A stretch of 39,228 nucleotides of DNA, from NCBI GenBank assembly GCA_905221605.1, contig CAJNDS010001044.1, positions 1-39,228 on the forward strand, given 5' to 3'. Origin of the DNA: Symbiodinium natans. Taxonomy: Eukaryota; Sar; Dinophyceae; Suessiales; Symbiodiniaceae. The notes beneath the pieces are model-generated. The model had not been told where the DNA came from. It did no database searches and saw only the letters and a program-made list of their open reading frames with translations. The first letter of the stretch is position 1. The number at the start of each line of letters is the position of its first letter. The position numbers were made by a program, and so were the translations under genes. This document shows positions 20,750-30,860 of this stretch, piece by piece.

Positions 20750-20907
20750 AGGCTAGTAGAGATCCTCTAAAGAGGCCCCTTCAGCCGAGCTTCTCGAAGT
20801 CCGGCAAGCTGCGCTTGGCTCGCAAATACTCAGATCTCCTTGCACCAGGTGAAGCAAAGCGAAGCACAGCTTGCAACGACGGTGTCAGTTTCGCATGTTG
20901 AATAAAC

Positions 20908-20972
20908 ACACACACACACAGAGACACAGAGACACAGAGACACAGAGACACAGAGACACAGAGACACAGACA
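20908..20972. repeat. CA then ACACAGAG microsatellite
   Basis: CACACACACACA followed by eight or so GAGACACA units. Simple repeat, no coding content. Confidence 0.9.
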
Positions 20973-21431
20973 CATTCATTTCGCTGCGGAAGGCTACTCT
21001 TTTTAGGGCCAAAAGCCTTGGCTAGCCTTCTTGGCTCTGACGCCAGCTTCTTTTGTTTTTGATTTCAATGACAGGGCAGCTTTCAGACGGCCAAGGGTCA
21101 AATCCAACGGCTTCTGCACCGTCTGGTCCAGGACATCCATGCCAGAGAAGATGCTGAAGACGCTTGACGAATCTGATCCGCTCTCCCCCTTTAAGACCTA
21201 AGGCTCTCAAGAGTCATGACCCTTCTTCATGGAACATCATGGGGAACATCAATGAAAGCCCATTGCCGGGCAAGTACCACACTGAGGGCACCGTCGGGTT
21301 CTACAACATCGAGATTGAAAGAGAGCACCGACTCTATAGGCAGGCGTCCTCGGCGTAGCTGGCTTCCGCTGTGAGTTCCAGCTCCATCGCGCTGCGGTGC
21401 ATTCGGTCGAAGCGGTACACCGTGTAGGTCA

Positions 21432-21523
21432 TACCTGGGACCCTCTTTACCGACAGTTGTGTGGTATATACCTCTCATTACGGGGGATTTCTACGAAGCT
21501 GTAGGTAAAGAGGGTCCCAGGTA
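21432..21523. repeat. Foldback with perfect 20-bp arms
   Basis: TACCTGGGACCCTCTTTACC at 21432-21451 is the exact reverse complement of 21504-21523, with a 52-base loop. The GGACCCTCTTT word recurs in related form at 21740, 21790 and 22000. It resembles a short non-autonomous foldback element, but no target duplication is evident. Confidence 0.7.
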
Positions 21524-21524
21524 C

Positions 21525-24160
21525 TGGCAGCAGATGCGGCCAACAACGCTGCGGCCGCGAGCATGGCATGGACACCGACCATCTGGCCGATGCTGTAGCA
21601 CGTCACCGGTAACCTGAGCTCACGAAGAGTTCAGCTTGTGAGACTCGAGCTATGGGTCACGCGCCACACACGGAAACTGCAGCTCCATCTCAGTCAATTT
21701 CTGAGACAATATATGGACCCTGTTTAGTAGGGGGGGCCTCTTTAAAGTCAAAAATTGGCAGAGTTTTTCAGGATCCCCCTGACTGTTTGGGGGATCCTCT
21801 TTAAAGTCAAATCGTCCTGGCGCCGTAAGAAAAATCCGCGTGGCGCGCCTTTAAAAAAGATGCTGGGCATCGCTGCCCCTTTTAAACTCCTCCCTATTAG
21901 GATCATATAAGCCCCCGGGGCCGTGTAATCAGGATCCCATCCACGCCTCGACTGTTTGGGGGGGGGGGGCGGGGGGGCTCTACACATTAGAGAGGGTCCC
22001 ACATTAATCATTAGAGTAGGGTTTTGGGTGTTATGATTATACTTGTAACGGGACCATCAGGGAATTATCTTAGCATCTTTATTTCGACCCCTGTATTCAA
22101 CTTCCTGAACTCAACTTCCTGCGCTGAGAGCCGCAAGGAGAGCAGGAAGGCCAAGACCACCCGGCTCTCCACCTCCATGGCCGCTTGAGTGAAGAAGAGC
22201 AGACCCAGCTCGACGACGTGCCGAGCCTGAAATCCAGGAGACTATTCGAAGGGTTTTTGTGGGATGGTTCGGGGGGGGGTTGGTTAAGAGGTTCTATGAG
22301 TTTGTAAAGGGCTAATTATAGGGTACGAAACTAATCGGGCTAATTTTTGGGGATGGTTGAAAACGGATTCCGCTCGAGCTCTTGACAAAACAGGAACCAC
22401 AAGCACCCGGAGTATCCGAGAACAAATATCATGTAAACGCCCTCGATGAAGTTGCGAACATGCCAACAACGATCCAACGGAGCTTGACAGCCGAAATGGA
22501 TCGAAAGTCCTCGTCGGATAATTGTGCATCCGAGCGGCAGTTAGGAAGCCATCGGCCATATTCCATGCGATTCGAGTCAGGCATAGGCATGGACCATGAG
22601 CGTTACAGTACCCACTTTCGCTGTCGTGAAAGCGTGGGCAGCCTGCAGAGTGTTGGTCACAGACTCTGCAGTGCTTAGACACCTTGGAGCCTCCGATTGC
22701 TCTATAGACTCTGGGCCCACCTGGATAGCTGCAAGGGTACGGCAGCTCCGAAGTCGAAGACTCCTGGCGCCTAACGCCGGGGCCATTCCCAGCTATTGAG
22801 CTATACCAAGCTGCCACATCAGGGGCCAACTCATTCCTACGCAGTCTGCACGTCCTCTGAAGTGTCTGACATCTCACCTCAATCCGGCGAGGGCGATTGC
22901 AGGCTGCGGAGCACCCCAGCCCTATGTCCCCAGCTTTCAGAATCGACAGTGCCGAGGCACAGGATGACTGGGAGTCCAAGATCGTCGAGGCCGACTCCGA
23001 AGACTCGGACGCCAGCTCGTAATTGCTCGAAGACAGCGGCCATGAGACTAGGCGGCGCCATTGAAGCCCTGGAAGCTCACAGTCCTGCCATACCGCACCA
23101 AAACATCAGAGATCGGCAGAAAAAGTCGTCGCCTAAACGCGCAATGTGCGAAGTGCGAAGGCTAGGGCTCCTTCACGCTCACCCAGCTGTCTAAGGCTAC
23201 GCCTCTCTGTCGCTTCAGACTGTGAGCGGCATGCAACCTGGGTGCTGTGAAGTCAGCTGCAAGAAGCGAATCCAAGCAAAGCACTGCAAGAGCGGTAATT
23301 TGTTTACGGGCTGATGCAGACACCAGCGACCGACAAGACGAAGCATGTGGTTCGCACGGGGCGGAGTCATATGGGTAATTCTCGAAATGAGGGTCCCTTT
23401 TTAGAATCCCTGCTTAAAGGCGGCTGGAAAAACAACGGACCCCTTCAGAATATAATGGGTACCCAAAAGAAGGACCCGAATTCAGGAAACTACCCCATCT
23501 ATTCTCGCACCATCCAATGAAGCGAGGGGGGCAGCTGCATCTTCTGCTCCATGGGCAAGCTGGGGCACTGGTTCACGCTCAGCACCAGGTCCTGCAAGAA
23601 ACTCATGCAGACTTATAGCTTCTTCGATATAAACACCAGGGTTTAGGGTTCACAGTTTAGGGTTCGGGTTTTGGGTTTATATCTCCCCCCCCCCCCCCCC
23701 CCCCAAAAAAAAAAAAAAAAGTCGCTGAGTCACTGAATGTCTGAATGCCCGCCCCCGCCTATCGTCTTCTCCCCCCTGATTTTTTGACTCCTCCAGAGCC
23801 TCGAGGCGCTGCAACGCCACGCCGAGCTCAAGGCCCTCCAACCCTCAAGCAAGAGAGAGACACCACGAAGATTGCCACACGAAGGTCACAAGGACGCCTT
23901 AACCACCCTATAGACCCTAAACCCGAATAAACCCTAAACCCTAGTCATTGATGCTTTGGGAAAGCACTCTGAAGGCTGTCTCTATACAGGTGCAGCAAAA
24001 GCGAGCGCCTTCCAGGCTCACCAACCACAGCTCCAGGCTGACAATCCTGACTTCGGCAAGACGTGTCACTTGGACAGTATACCCTGTATACTTCTACGAT
24101 TCTATGATTCTACACCCGCCCAACTGGAAGCGAAATCCGGGGAAAGAGGGAGGTATGTAG
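21525..24160. other. Gene-poor interval
   Basis: Contains repeated GGGGGATCCTCTTTAAAGTC-like words (21735, 21787), poly-G at 21958-21972, and telomere-like TTTAGGGTTC words (23640-23675, 23925-23945). Frames on both strands at 22284-22979 and 22796-23194 are open, but neither has a recognisable domain, repeat or splice support. A minus frame at 22879-23061 (AAVFEQLRAGVRVFGVGLDD) is the most protein-like and may be an exon, at low confidence. Confidence 0.4.
23684..23719. repeat. Poly-C followed directly by poly-A
   Basis: About twenty C then about sixteen A residues with no interruption, directly after a telomere-like TTTAGGGTTCGGGTTTTGGG stretch. Could be a reverse-transcription or slippage scar; run lengths of this kind are also prone to assembly error. 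Confidence 0.8.
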
Positions 24161-24169
24161 CATGCAGCG

Positions 24170-26019
24170 GGTCGAGAGAGATCGCCGTCCTCGGCGTCAA
24201 GGCCGGCGCCAGGCCCTCGGCGCAGCGCAGCTCAGCCCCGATGCAGCGCAGCGCCAGGCGCCGCAGCGGCAGCCCCGCCAGCCTTAAGGGGACCACACCC
24301 TAACATAGAAGGGGGTCACATACCATGTACTTCTTGAAGAGTATGAACCAAAAACCCTTTTGAAAGGCCCTTCTGGGTTCCCCAAGGAGCACGCGCAGGG
24401 CATCCAGGGAGGTCAGCGCCGTGAAGCTCACCTGGGACATGCAGCATTTATTTCGAACACAGAAGCGAGGGATTCCGGGATTCCGAAAGTTTCCCCGCAG
24501 CTCCTCCAACACCTGAAAGCCCTTGTTACAGTCTTTTTTTCTGGGGGAAGTCCACAAACAAGACTCGAGGGGCGTCCAGGCGCAAGGACTGCAGGCTTCG
24601 CGGCAGGTGCCAAGCCAAGTCGTGCAGGTGCCGGTCGTCAAAGCGGCGCAGGCCGGCGAAGGAGAGCTCCACCTCACAGACTGCTCACCGCAGCCTGAGA
24701 CCAAACAGCCCCCCAACATCTGTGATCTGCTGAAAGAGACTCTGAATTGACTCTTAAGACCCCCTCCCAAGGCGCGATGCGTCGCAGAGCATCCGCATGC
24801 AAGGCTTGGGCGGCGTCGTGCAGGTCGCAGTCCCGGGACAGGTGGCCATACCAACTGGCCAGCGCGAAGTGGGACGCGAGGCCACGGTTTACTTCCGCAA
24901 AGCGTGCGAAGCCGTGAACATCCGACAGCTGATGCTGATCCAGCTGATCGAGCTCCATAGTGCTGGCACGAGGGAAGGCGATGCTGCCAAGAATGTGGCG
25001 CTTGTCCTCGGGCTTGGAAGCTTCGGTCTTCACGATGTCCACGTCCAGGCCCTGACGCAAGATCTGCAGCCTCGGCATCGCCGGCCATAAGAAGAGGCCT
25101 AATTTCCTTTCCCGGCATCCCACCCTCCCCCATCCCTTAACAAAACGTCCATTGGTTCTCACTATGCACGACCATGGGACGGGAAGAGCGCCTCCCTGCG
25201 CGCTTTGGAGTGCCATGCCAGCACGGGCAGCATATCCAGCTCCTGCCCGGCAAGGCCATCCGTGATGAGATGAGCGTGCCCGCCGCTATCGGATGCACCC
25301 ACATCAAGCAGAAGGCGGTGCTGGGTCTTCAAACTTTGAACTTGTTGTTGCTCAATTGCAACACTCTCCTCAAATACACACCAAGCCCTCCCAAATGGGG
25401 TGGCGTCTTTGTCGAGCACCAAGAGAATGCCGCGGCACACTTGAAGGGCGAAGTAGAAAGCTGACTTGCGGGGATTGGCGGTGATCTCATCTTCGAGGCT
25501 ATGCTGGTTGTTGGCATACGCGCAGATCCAGTAGCATGCGTCGCCCAACAGCCGCACGGAAGAGTGCTTCATAAGCACCGAAATGAATCTGCAGATCGGT
25601 TCCTTCCATGCGTGCGAGACAAACCACAGAGGCTTCTGTTTGGCAGCTTCCACCGTGAGCAACTCCACCAGACTGCACCCAGCTCCATTGAAGCCCTTTG
25701 TCGACGGCTTGATGACCCATGTGCTGGTATGGTACAAGTTGAACCTTATGGCTTATCAGGTGAGAACATCTGCAAGCGTATCAACATGTCAGGGGGCAGT
25801 CAACAAGTCCCAAGAGCCAGAACTCCGAAGTTTGCACCTCACACATGATTGCAAGGCCTAGGGGCATCTGCAAGGTCAGCGGCTGGCCTTGCGGAATGGT
25901 GCCCAGGGAGGAGGTCTCGCACCAGTAGCCAACGTGCTGGCGCACAAACTTCAAAAGCAAGTGCAGCTGAGAGAGGCCTTGGCAGCGACGTTGTCTATAC
26001 TCCGATTGAAGCGCAGGTA
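24170..26019 (-). CDS. VSHAW/TIR-like domain protein with LRRs, multi-exon
   Basis: Exons with matching phases: 26019-25866, 25744-25181, 25070-24761 and one starting at 24672; probable further LRR exons start at 24431 and 24282. The first reads VPALQSEYRQRRCQGLSQLH ... YWCETSS. The second carries NLYHTSTWVIKPSTKGFN, PLWFVSHAWKEPICRF, CYWICAYANNQHSLEDEI, GILLVLDKDATPFGRAWCVF and EESVAIEQQQ. The third gives LQILRQGLDVDIVKTEAS and DKRHILGSIAF. The fourth gives VELSFAGLRRFDDRHLHDLA then LPRSLQSLRLD, a clear LRR. The order VSH(A/W)W..EP, D-A-T/S-PF-R-WC-FEE, then HILN/GSI, then SLQ-LRL repeats is a protist family I associate with dinoflagellates; its fold looks TIR/STIR-like. Introns: GC-AG (AT|GCCCCT), GT-AG (CC|GTCCCA) and GT-AG (GG|GTCTTA). 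The N-terminus and the 3' end are unresolved. Role probably protein-protein recognition or signalling. Confidence 0.72.
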
Positions 26020-26029
26020 CTGCAACGCA

Positions 26030-26330
26030 TGTCTCTCAAAACTGGAGAGCGGCTCGAACTCACATATCCTGAAATTCTGATGCCCTTATGCTTCTTATCA
26101 AAACTCGACAGCCTTATAAGTCCCGAGGTGCGCATGCCCCTTTCCTCGGTCCGATGGATCCGGGCCACCTCCGGCAGCACCGGGCCCAGGGTGGAGAAGT
26201 TCGTGACCACGCAGCCATGAGGGGCATGGGGGAGTCGGAGCCCTCATCTTGCTGTTGGCCCACCGACACCAGGCAGTTGCCACGCCACTGGCCTTAAATG
26301 ATTGAAAACCTGCGTGTGCCCCTGTTGCAG
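26030..26330. other. Upstream of the VSHAW-LRR gene, no exon assigned
   Basis: A minus frame at 25995-26210 (LPEVARIHRTEERGMRTSG) is open next to the first called exon but in a different phase. It could be an upstream exon or chance. Nothing else is recognised. Confidence 0.3.
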
Positions 26331-26337
26331 AATCATT

Positions 26338-26442
26338 TGGGATGTACCCCCTTGTACTAAGAGTCGCCCTGAATAGGGATTATATACAGGGGGTACTGCA
26401 ATCTCCATTAAGGACTGTCAGTATAAGGGGGAACATCCCAAA
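26338..26442. repeat. Foldback with ~21-bp imperfect arms
   Basis: TGGGATGTACCCCCTTGTAC at about 26338-26358 pairs with AGTATAAGGGGGAACATCCC ending at 26442, with two or three mismatches. The loop is ~63 bases and contains TATATACAGGGGGTACTG. The GGGATGT end is shared with foldbacks at 20.7 and 28.6 kb. Confidence 0.6.
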
Positions 26443-26449
26443 GAATCAT

Positions 26450-26905
26450 CAGGTGAACGAAAGTCCCTCTGATCCACATAACTGTGCTACTGGACTGCGG
26501 GTAAAACCACGTCTGGCAGAAAAACCCCACAGCCCGAATGTGAACAAAATGGCACCTGCCCGCGGCTCCCTACTTCTGAGGGTGGCGCGAAAACCTGGCA
26601 AGAAGTAGGCGGAGGCCTTCCCTTACTTATGAGGGCGATGCTCCGGGCTCAGGGAGCACGAAATGCAGGGACGGGACTGCCGTCGCATCCCACTATTGTA
26701 CCATGCACGACCGGGGCATCTCGAATAGAACCTGGGAGGTACCGGCAAACGAATTACATACCTCATCAAGCTTGACGTACCCAAGCGGTGGCCAGCAGAG
26801 AAGCAGAATAGCAGAGCGCACGCTTGACCGACCAAAGCGGAGGCCAGGACAAAAGAGCGAAGGCTGCTGGGACAGGCTCCAGTGGCCTGGAGGGCGGACG
26901 GAGAT
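26450..26905. other. Spacer / possible 3' remainder of the LINE
   Basis: On the minus strand this lies just 3' of the endonuclease remains. No stop-free conserved peptide and no poly-A tract mark an end of the retroelement, so its 3' boundary is undefined. Confidence 0.35.
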
Positions 26906-26911
26906 GCTGGC

Positions 26912-28607
26912 GCATCAACTTGCACACGTGGCGCTGCGTCGCCGCAAGGCCGCCCGAGCCCGGAACGACCTAACGACGACGCTGAGTTCTTGCAGCAGCG
27001 CTGCGTGGGCAAGCTCCGCCTCTTCCCCATTCCTGGCTGCTACCGCACGAGCGATGTGCCGCAGGACTGTGGCTGCGCCTTTTTCCCATTCGCCCGTGCT
27101 CTCGACAACCATCGGCACGAAAACTACGCCCTGATTCTCACAGGCCTGAGCTGTGTTAAGGTGGCTTTCCTTGTGTCTTGCATAGGCTTCGGCCGCTGCA
27201 CCAGTCTTCTGGCTCGCCAAGAGGAGCGTCTCCTGTCGCTGGGGTGCTGTGACAGCAAAGTCGAGGGCAGCAGGAGACCCACCCAAGGCGGGCAAGTAGA
27301 CATCGGCAGGCCGGCGCCTTGCAGACTGGGTATACCATCAGGGCTTTGTGGCAGAAGCAGGCCCGAGCGCTCCTTCTCCGGCCGGAGCCCGGCTCGCTGG
27401 GCCCAAGCGAAGACCACGTCCCTCACGGCGTTGTGCCGAAGCGTGCGCTCGCCGCCCGCAACACACATGCCAGCATGGTGACCGTGAATATCCAACACCG
27501 CGTCACACATAGGGCACCATGTGTCTTCCTCAGCATCCGGCACTCCCAGGCGAAGGCGGAGCTCCGCCAGGAAACCCGCAGGTTCAAAGCGACCCTTCCC
27601 ACACGGCAAGGCGGACAGGAAAGCCCGAGCACCCGGACCAGCCTCGGATCGAAGCCCAGCGCACTCAGCCGGTGTGCTGCGAGCCAACTGGCCCGCCCAG
27701 CCGCAGTCATCCACGCGCTTGGAGAGGTTATGCTGGCTGCTGCTCAAAGCCGCCTCAAAGGACATAGCTTCAGGGGCCGGGAGCTGGGCGTTGAGGGAAT
27801 CCAGCGCAGCCGCCACGGAAGGAGCACTCGTGACTTGCAAGGCCGAGAAGGCAGGGTCAAGCTCCAGGCAAGCAGCCAGGCTAGAGCCGAGAGAAGCTAG
27901 GTAGGCGCCCGGCGCATGAGTCACGCAGGAGCGCAAACCCAGCCCTGCCTGCGCAAACCCCCTAGCAGCCTGACTCCACTGCTCGGCGGTGGCGTGTATG
28001 CCTGTGAACTCAGCAAAACAGCTTCGAACCACGCCATCAAAGGCAGCCAGAGCACCCATCTGAGCGTGCGGGGGGTTGCAACGCATGCTGTGCACCATGC
28101 GTGCGAAGCCTGCGCAGGCCCGAAGCAACCGCAAAGCAACTTGCGGATCTGCGAGCTGGCCGACCTCGTCGAGCAGCCGCTGCGCCTTGGCAGCTCGAGC
28201 CTCGGTATGAGATTGCACGAAAGCATCATCACCGATGGCTGCACCAAGGAACTCGAAGTTGCGTTGCACGCGGCAGGAGCCGTCAGCGTTTTGAAGAAGA
28301 GCATTGGGCAAATGCAATTGCAAACTCTGCGACTCTGCAAGTCCACAGGCCCCAGCACGACAACTTCGCACTTGGACAGGTTGAGAGTGAGTCCCAGACC
28401 CGCTGCCCTTTCGCGCACATGGGCCAAGCCTGCCCCGACTGCGGGGGCATCACCGGCTAGAAGGCCATCATCCAGGAAGTGCACTGCAAGGTCCAAGGGT
28501 CCGAGGCGTAGCTCACAAGCAAGGGGCTGGGTGGCAGCTGCAAACAGCAGAGGGCCCAAAGGATCGCCTTGCTGCACACCAGAGCTGGACTCAAGACTTA
28601 GCGGGAT
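26912..28607 (-). mobile_element. 5'-truncated, frameshifted LINE (RT + CCHC + restriction-like endonuclease)
   Basis: Reading along the minus strand: frame 1 (28607 to ~28350) has the RT motifs SSGVQQGDPLGPLLF, AVHFLDDGLLAGD (two catalytic Asp) and GLTLNLSKCEVV. Frame 2 (~28350 to ~27330) continues with the RT thumb region (VQRNFEFLGAAIGDD, ARMVHSMRCNPP) and a finger CPMCDAVLDIHGHHAGMC (C-x2-C-x8-H-x4-C). Frame 3 (~27330 to 26915) has RRPADVYLPALGG, AALDFAVTAP and EAYARHKESHL, a PD-(D/E)xK-like endonuclease layout as in R2/NeSL-type LINEs, then FVPMVVESTGEWEKGAA. RT motifs before B are absent and an in-frame stop lies at 28608-28610, next to a foldback. Two frameshifts and the missing 5' part make it inactive. 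Confidence 0.8.
26915..28607 (-). pseudogene. Broken LINE polyprotein gene
   Basis: Coding remains of the element above. The three reading-frame pieces join near 28325-28375 and 27315-27345, each by a shift that no intron explains. Composition is Ala/Leu/Arg-rich and GC-rich compared with the flanks, as expected for a recently inserted retroelement coding region. No intact APE-type or RNase H domain was seen. Confidence 0.7.
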
Positions 28608-28677
28608 TTAAGAGGGGGGGATGTTGTTCAAAAGTCATGGACAATTGTGGCCAAAAACAACGCCTCATCCCTCTTTA
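28607..28677. repeat. Foldback bounding the truncated LINE
   Basis: TTTAAGAGGGGGGATGTTGTT-like arm at 28607-28628 pairs imperfectly with AACAACGCCTCATCCCTCTT at 28656-28677. The RT reading frame stops exactly at its outer edge, so it either inserted into the LINE or marks the truncation point. Confidence 0.55.
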
Positions 28678-28679
28678 GA

Positions 28680-29140
28680 CTCCAGCTTTCTCGGCAAAAA
28701 AAACCAATTGGGAAGTTCTTTTTACATCAGAGAACCCACATTTTGTGGCAAAAAAAGACCCTGAAATTGCACTTACTTCCTAGAAATTCCGGCGGCAAAA
28801 ATTATAAAGCTCGAAATGATTGAGGAAGGGGGCAGCCTCAGAAAGGGGCATAGCGTGTTCTAAGTGCCTTGAACTAAACTTCCGGATTATGTCCAAACAC
28901 TGACTGCACATGAACAAAGTAGTATTCGCTTTCGCGAAAAGTTCAATGCTTTGAGCAACATTTGGTTCTTCTGAACATTCATTGGCAGCAAAAGGTTCAA
29001 TGCAGCTAGCTGCTAGATACAGTTTTAGGAACAAGATTACCCTAACTAGCTAATGCAAACTTCTACTTCCACCTGTAGCTAGGCTTTGTAATTAACTTCC
29101 ACATGTAGCTAGGCTGTGTAGTTAAATTGTAACTACGTCG
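28680..29140. other. Spacer with a ~40-bp tandem repeat
   Basis: Two copies of ACTTCCACCTGTAGCTAGGC / ACTTCCACATGTAGCTAGGC lie near 29056 and 29095. The frame at 28780-29034 on the minus strand is open, but I recognise nothing in it. Confidence 0.45.
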
Positions 29141-29332
29141 GTGATTCGGACAATGATTTTGCGATGTGTGACCCAATCCGACTGCAGCTGTGGCGGCGAT
29201 CATCCTGAGCACGTCCCTGGGCTGACTGAGACAGATTGTGTTGCTAAAGCAAAAATAACGGCATTCGTTTTGGCTTGGTTTCGGGTGTTAGTCATTGGCC
29301 TTAAAGGCAGCTGTAGCTCCTCAATGATGAGA

Positions 29333-30120
29333 CGCGACCGGTTGCGATCTGTTGTTTGTGCATTGCGGCTTGATAAAGACATCTTAGGTTGGTGGCCTGG
29401 TGCCGAACCGTGTTCCAGGTAGACGGAGGCTCGTCAGAAAACCATGGAATGGAGATCTGGTTCTGTTTGTTTCGGCACAAGCTTTTAGGGAAGCTCGCTA
29501 GACACAGTTGCGACCGGAATTTCGCTCAAATCTCGATGATTGCCGTAGTATTTATGACAAATTTAATTAAAAAAACACAGAACGCAACAGGTTGCGACCT
29601 GTACCCTCCCCCAAACACAAATTCCAATGACTCTTGCGCATTACATTAATTATATATGCAAAAGCATAGATCGCAACCGGTTGCGACCCGTAGCTTCTCC
29701 CAAGCCACAAACGCAAAGTACCCTTCTAGATGCTGCGAAAACACAGATCGCAACCGGTTGCGACCTGTAGCTGTGGCAATGACACTGAATCTCATTCCAG
29801 GTTTTCTCTCAGGGCGTGCATCTGCTGAAGTGATATCAGACACGACCGGTTGCGATCTGTTGCTTGTGCACCGCGGCTTGATAAATTTAAAGTCATGTCA
29901 GGTTGGTGCTGCAGAAGCGAGTTCCAGGCAAATGGAGGCACCACGATGGAAACCTGATTCTAATTCGTTCGGCACAAATTGTTAGGGGAGCTCGCTAGAT
30001 ATTTGCCACAGCTGCAGTTCGCAACCGGTTGCGATCTGCGATTTACCATGAAGCCTCTAGAATGTACCTTTGAGTTTGGAATTTGTCAGAAGCCGCAGGC
30101 CGCAACCGGTTGCGATCTAT
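29333..30120. repeat. Array of dispersed GCAACCGGTTGC palindromes
   Basis: The palindrome core, complete or nearly so, occurs at about 29334, 29581 (GCAACAGGTTGC), 29671, 29748, 29843, 30020 and 30101. A half-site lies at 29507, and decayed forms at 30179 and 30338. It is flanked by conserved words, AGATCG before and GACCTGTAG or GATCTGTTG after. Two copies belong to a ~190-bp direct repeat (29333-29525 and 29845-30040; shared words GTGCA..GCGGCTTGATAAA, TTCGGCACAA, AGCTCGCTAGA). No gene is seen here. Confidence 0.85.
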
Positions 30121-30228
30121 GTTTCTGCATATATATATATATACTATAATGCGTGAGTCATCGGAATTTGACGGCAGAGGTCGCAACCTGCTGCATTCTG
30201 TGTTTTTTTCAATTAAATCTGTGAGAAT

Positions 30229-30316
30229 CTACACCCTAAACCCTAAACCCCAAACCCTAAATCCGAAACCCGAAACCCTAAACCCTTAAAATATACCCTA
30301 AACCCTAAATCACTCT
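30229..30316. repeat. Interstitial telomere-like repeat (CCCTAAA)n
   Basis: CACCCTAAACCCTAAACCCC and degenerate units (CCGAAACCC, CCCTTAAAATA) run for about 85 bases, matching the plant/dinoflagellate telomere unit TTTAGGG on the minus strand. Smaller patches lie at 6577, 13621, 20701, 23640 and 23925. Confidence 0.85.
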
Positions 30317-30349
30317 TCGAAAATTAACCGAAATTCAGGTCGCAACTTT

Positions 30350-30850
30350 TAACACGTTGAGGGTCTGAGATGTAAGAAGAGGTCGAGGAGCTCATGGCTG
30401 CAATGCTGGCGGTGTTCATCTTCTGGTTCGAGTCAGGACCTTAGCATCAGCAAAGGGGAAAGACAATGCATTGTCGTGGTCATGCTGATGTGCTGGGCGT
30501 TTCGCGCCTTTTTTCATTTCGCAGTGCGGCCTAAGACATCTGCAGCATATACCCCAAGAAGACACGACCAAGCAACGTCTCCTGAATTTTTCGTCGTGCT
30601 TCACAAGACAAAGCCCTGCCGTCGTGCTCGGGCCACGATTCCTGGACACGTGGGCACAGAGCAAGTTCTAGTCCGCGCACAGACCCACTGTTTAGTGTCA
30701 AGAAACGAACATTCCTGCAAGCGAGTCTCGTTCCAGGGCCTGAATGGTGTCCTCTTGCTCTTGCATCTGCACAAGATTGCCCTGGTACTCTTGGCGAAGC
30801 TGTCGGAACCTTGGGTGGGTGAATGACATTCCAACGCGACCGTACTTCTA
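30350..30850. other. No gene recognised
   Basis: Downstream of the small Cys-pair gene on the minus strand. Overlapping open frames on both strands (30416-30664, 30476-30826) have no recognisable content and no splice support. Confidence 0.35.
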
Positions 30851-30860
30851 CTCTTTTATT

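Larger units (their letters stand above)
20380..21425. other. Spacer with ATG-rich, CA/GA and telomere-like repeats
   Basis: 20381-20466 is rich in ATGATG/GCTGGGTG words. 20701-20735 contains TAGGGTTTATAGGG telomere-like units held between 13-bp inverted repeats. 20908-20970 is an (ACACAGAG)n microsatellite. Minus-strand frames there code only VSLCLC-type repeats. No gene recognised. Confidence 0.5.

Noticed and set aside
27319-28611. Plus-strand frames opposite the LINE
   Set aside because: The minus strand has RT catalytic motifs; the plus strand reads only Arg/Ser/Pro-biased sequence.
29333-30120. CRISPR-like array because of regularly repeated palindromes
   Set aside because: Spacing is irregular, intervals are 70-180 bp and partly repeated themselves, the host is eukaryotic, and no cas gene is present.
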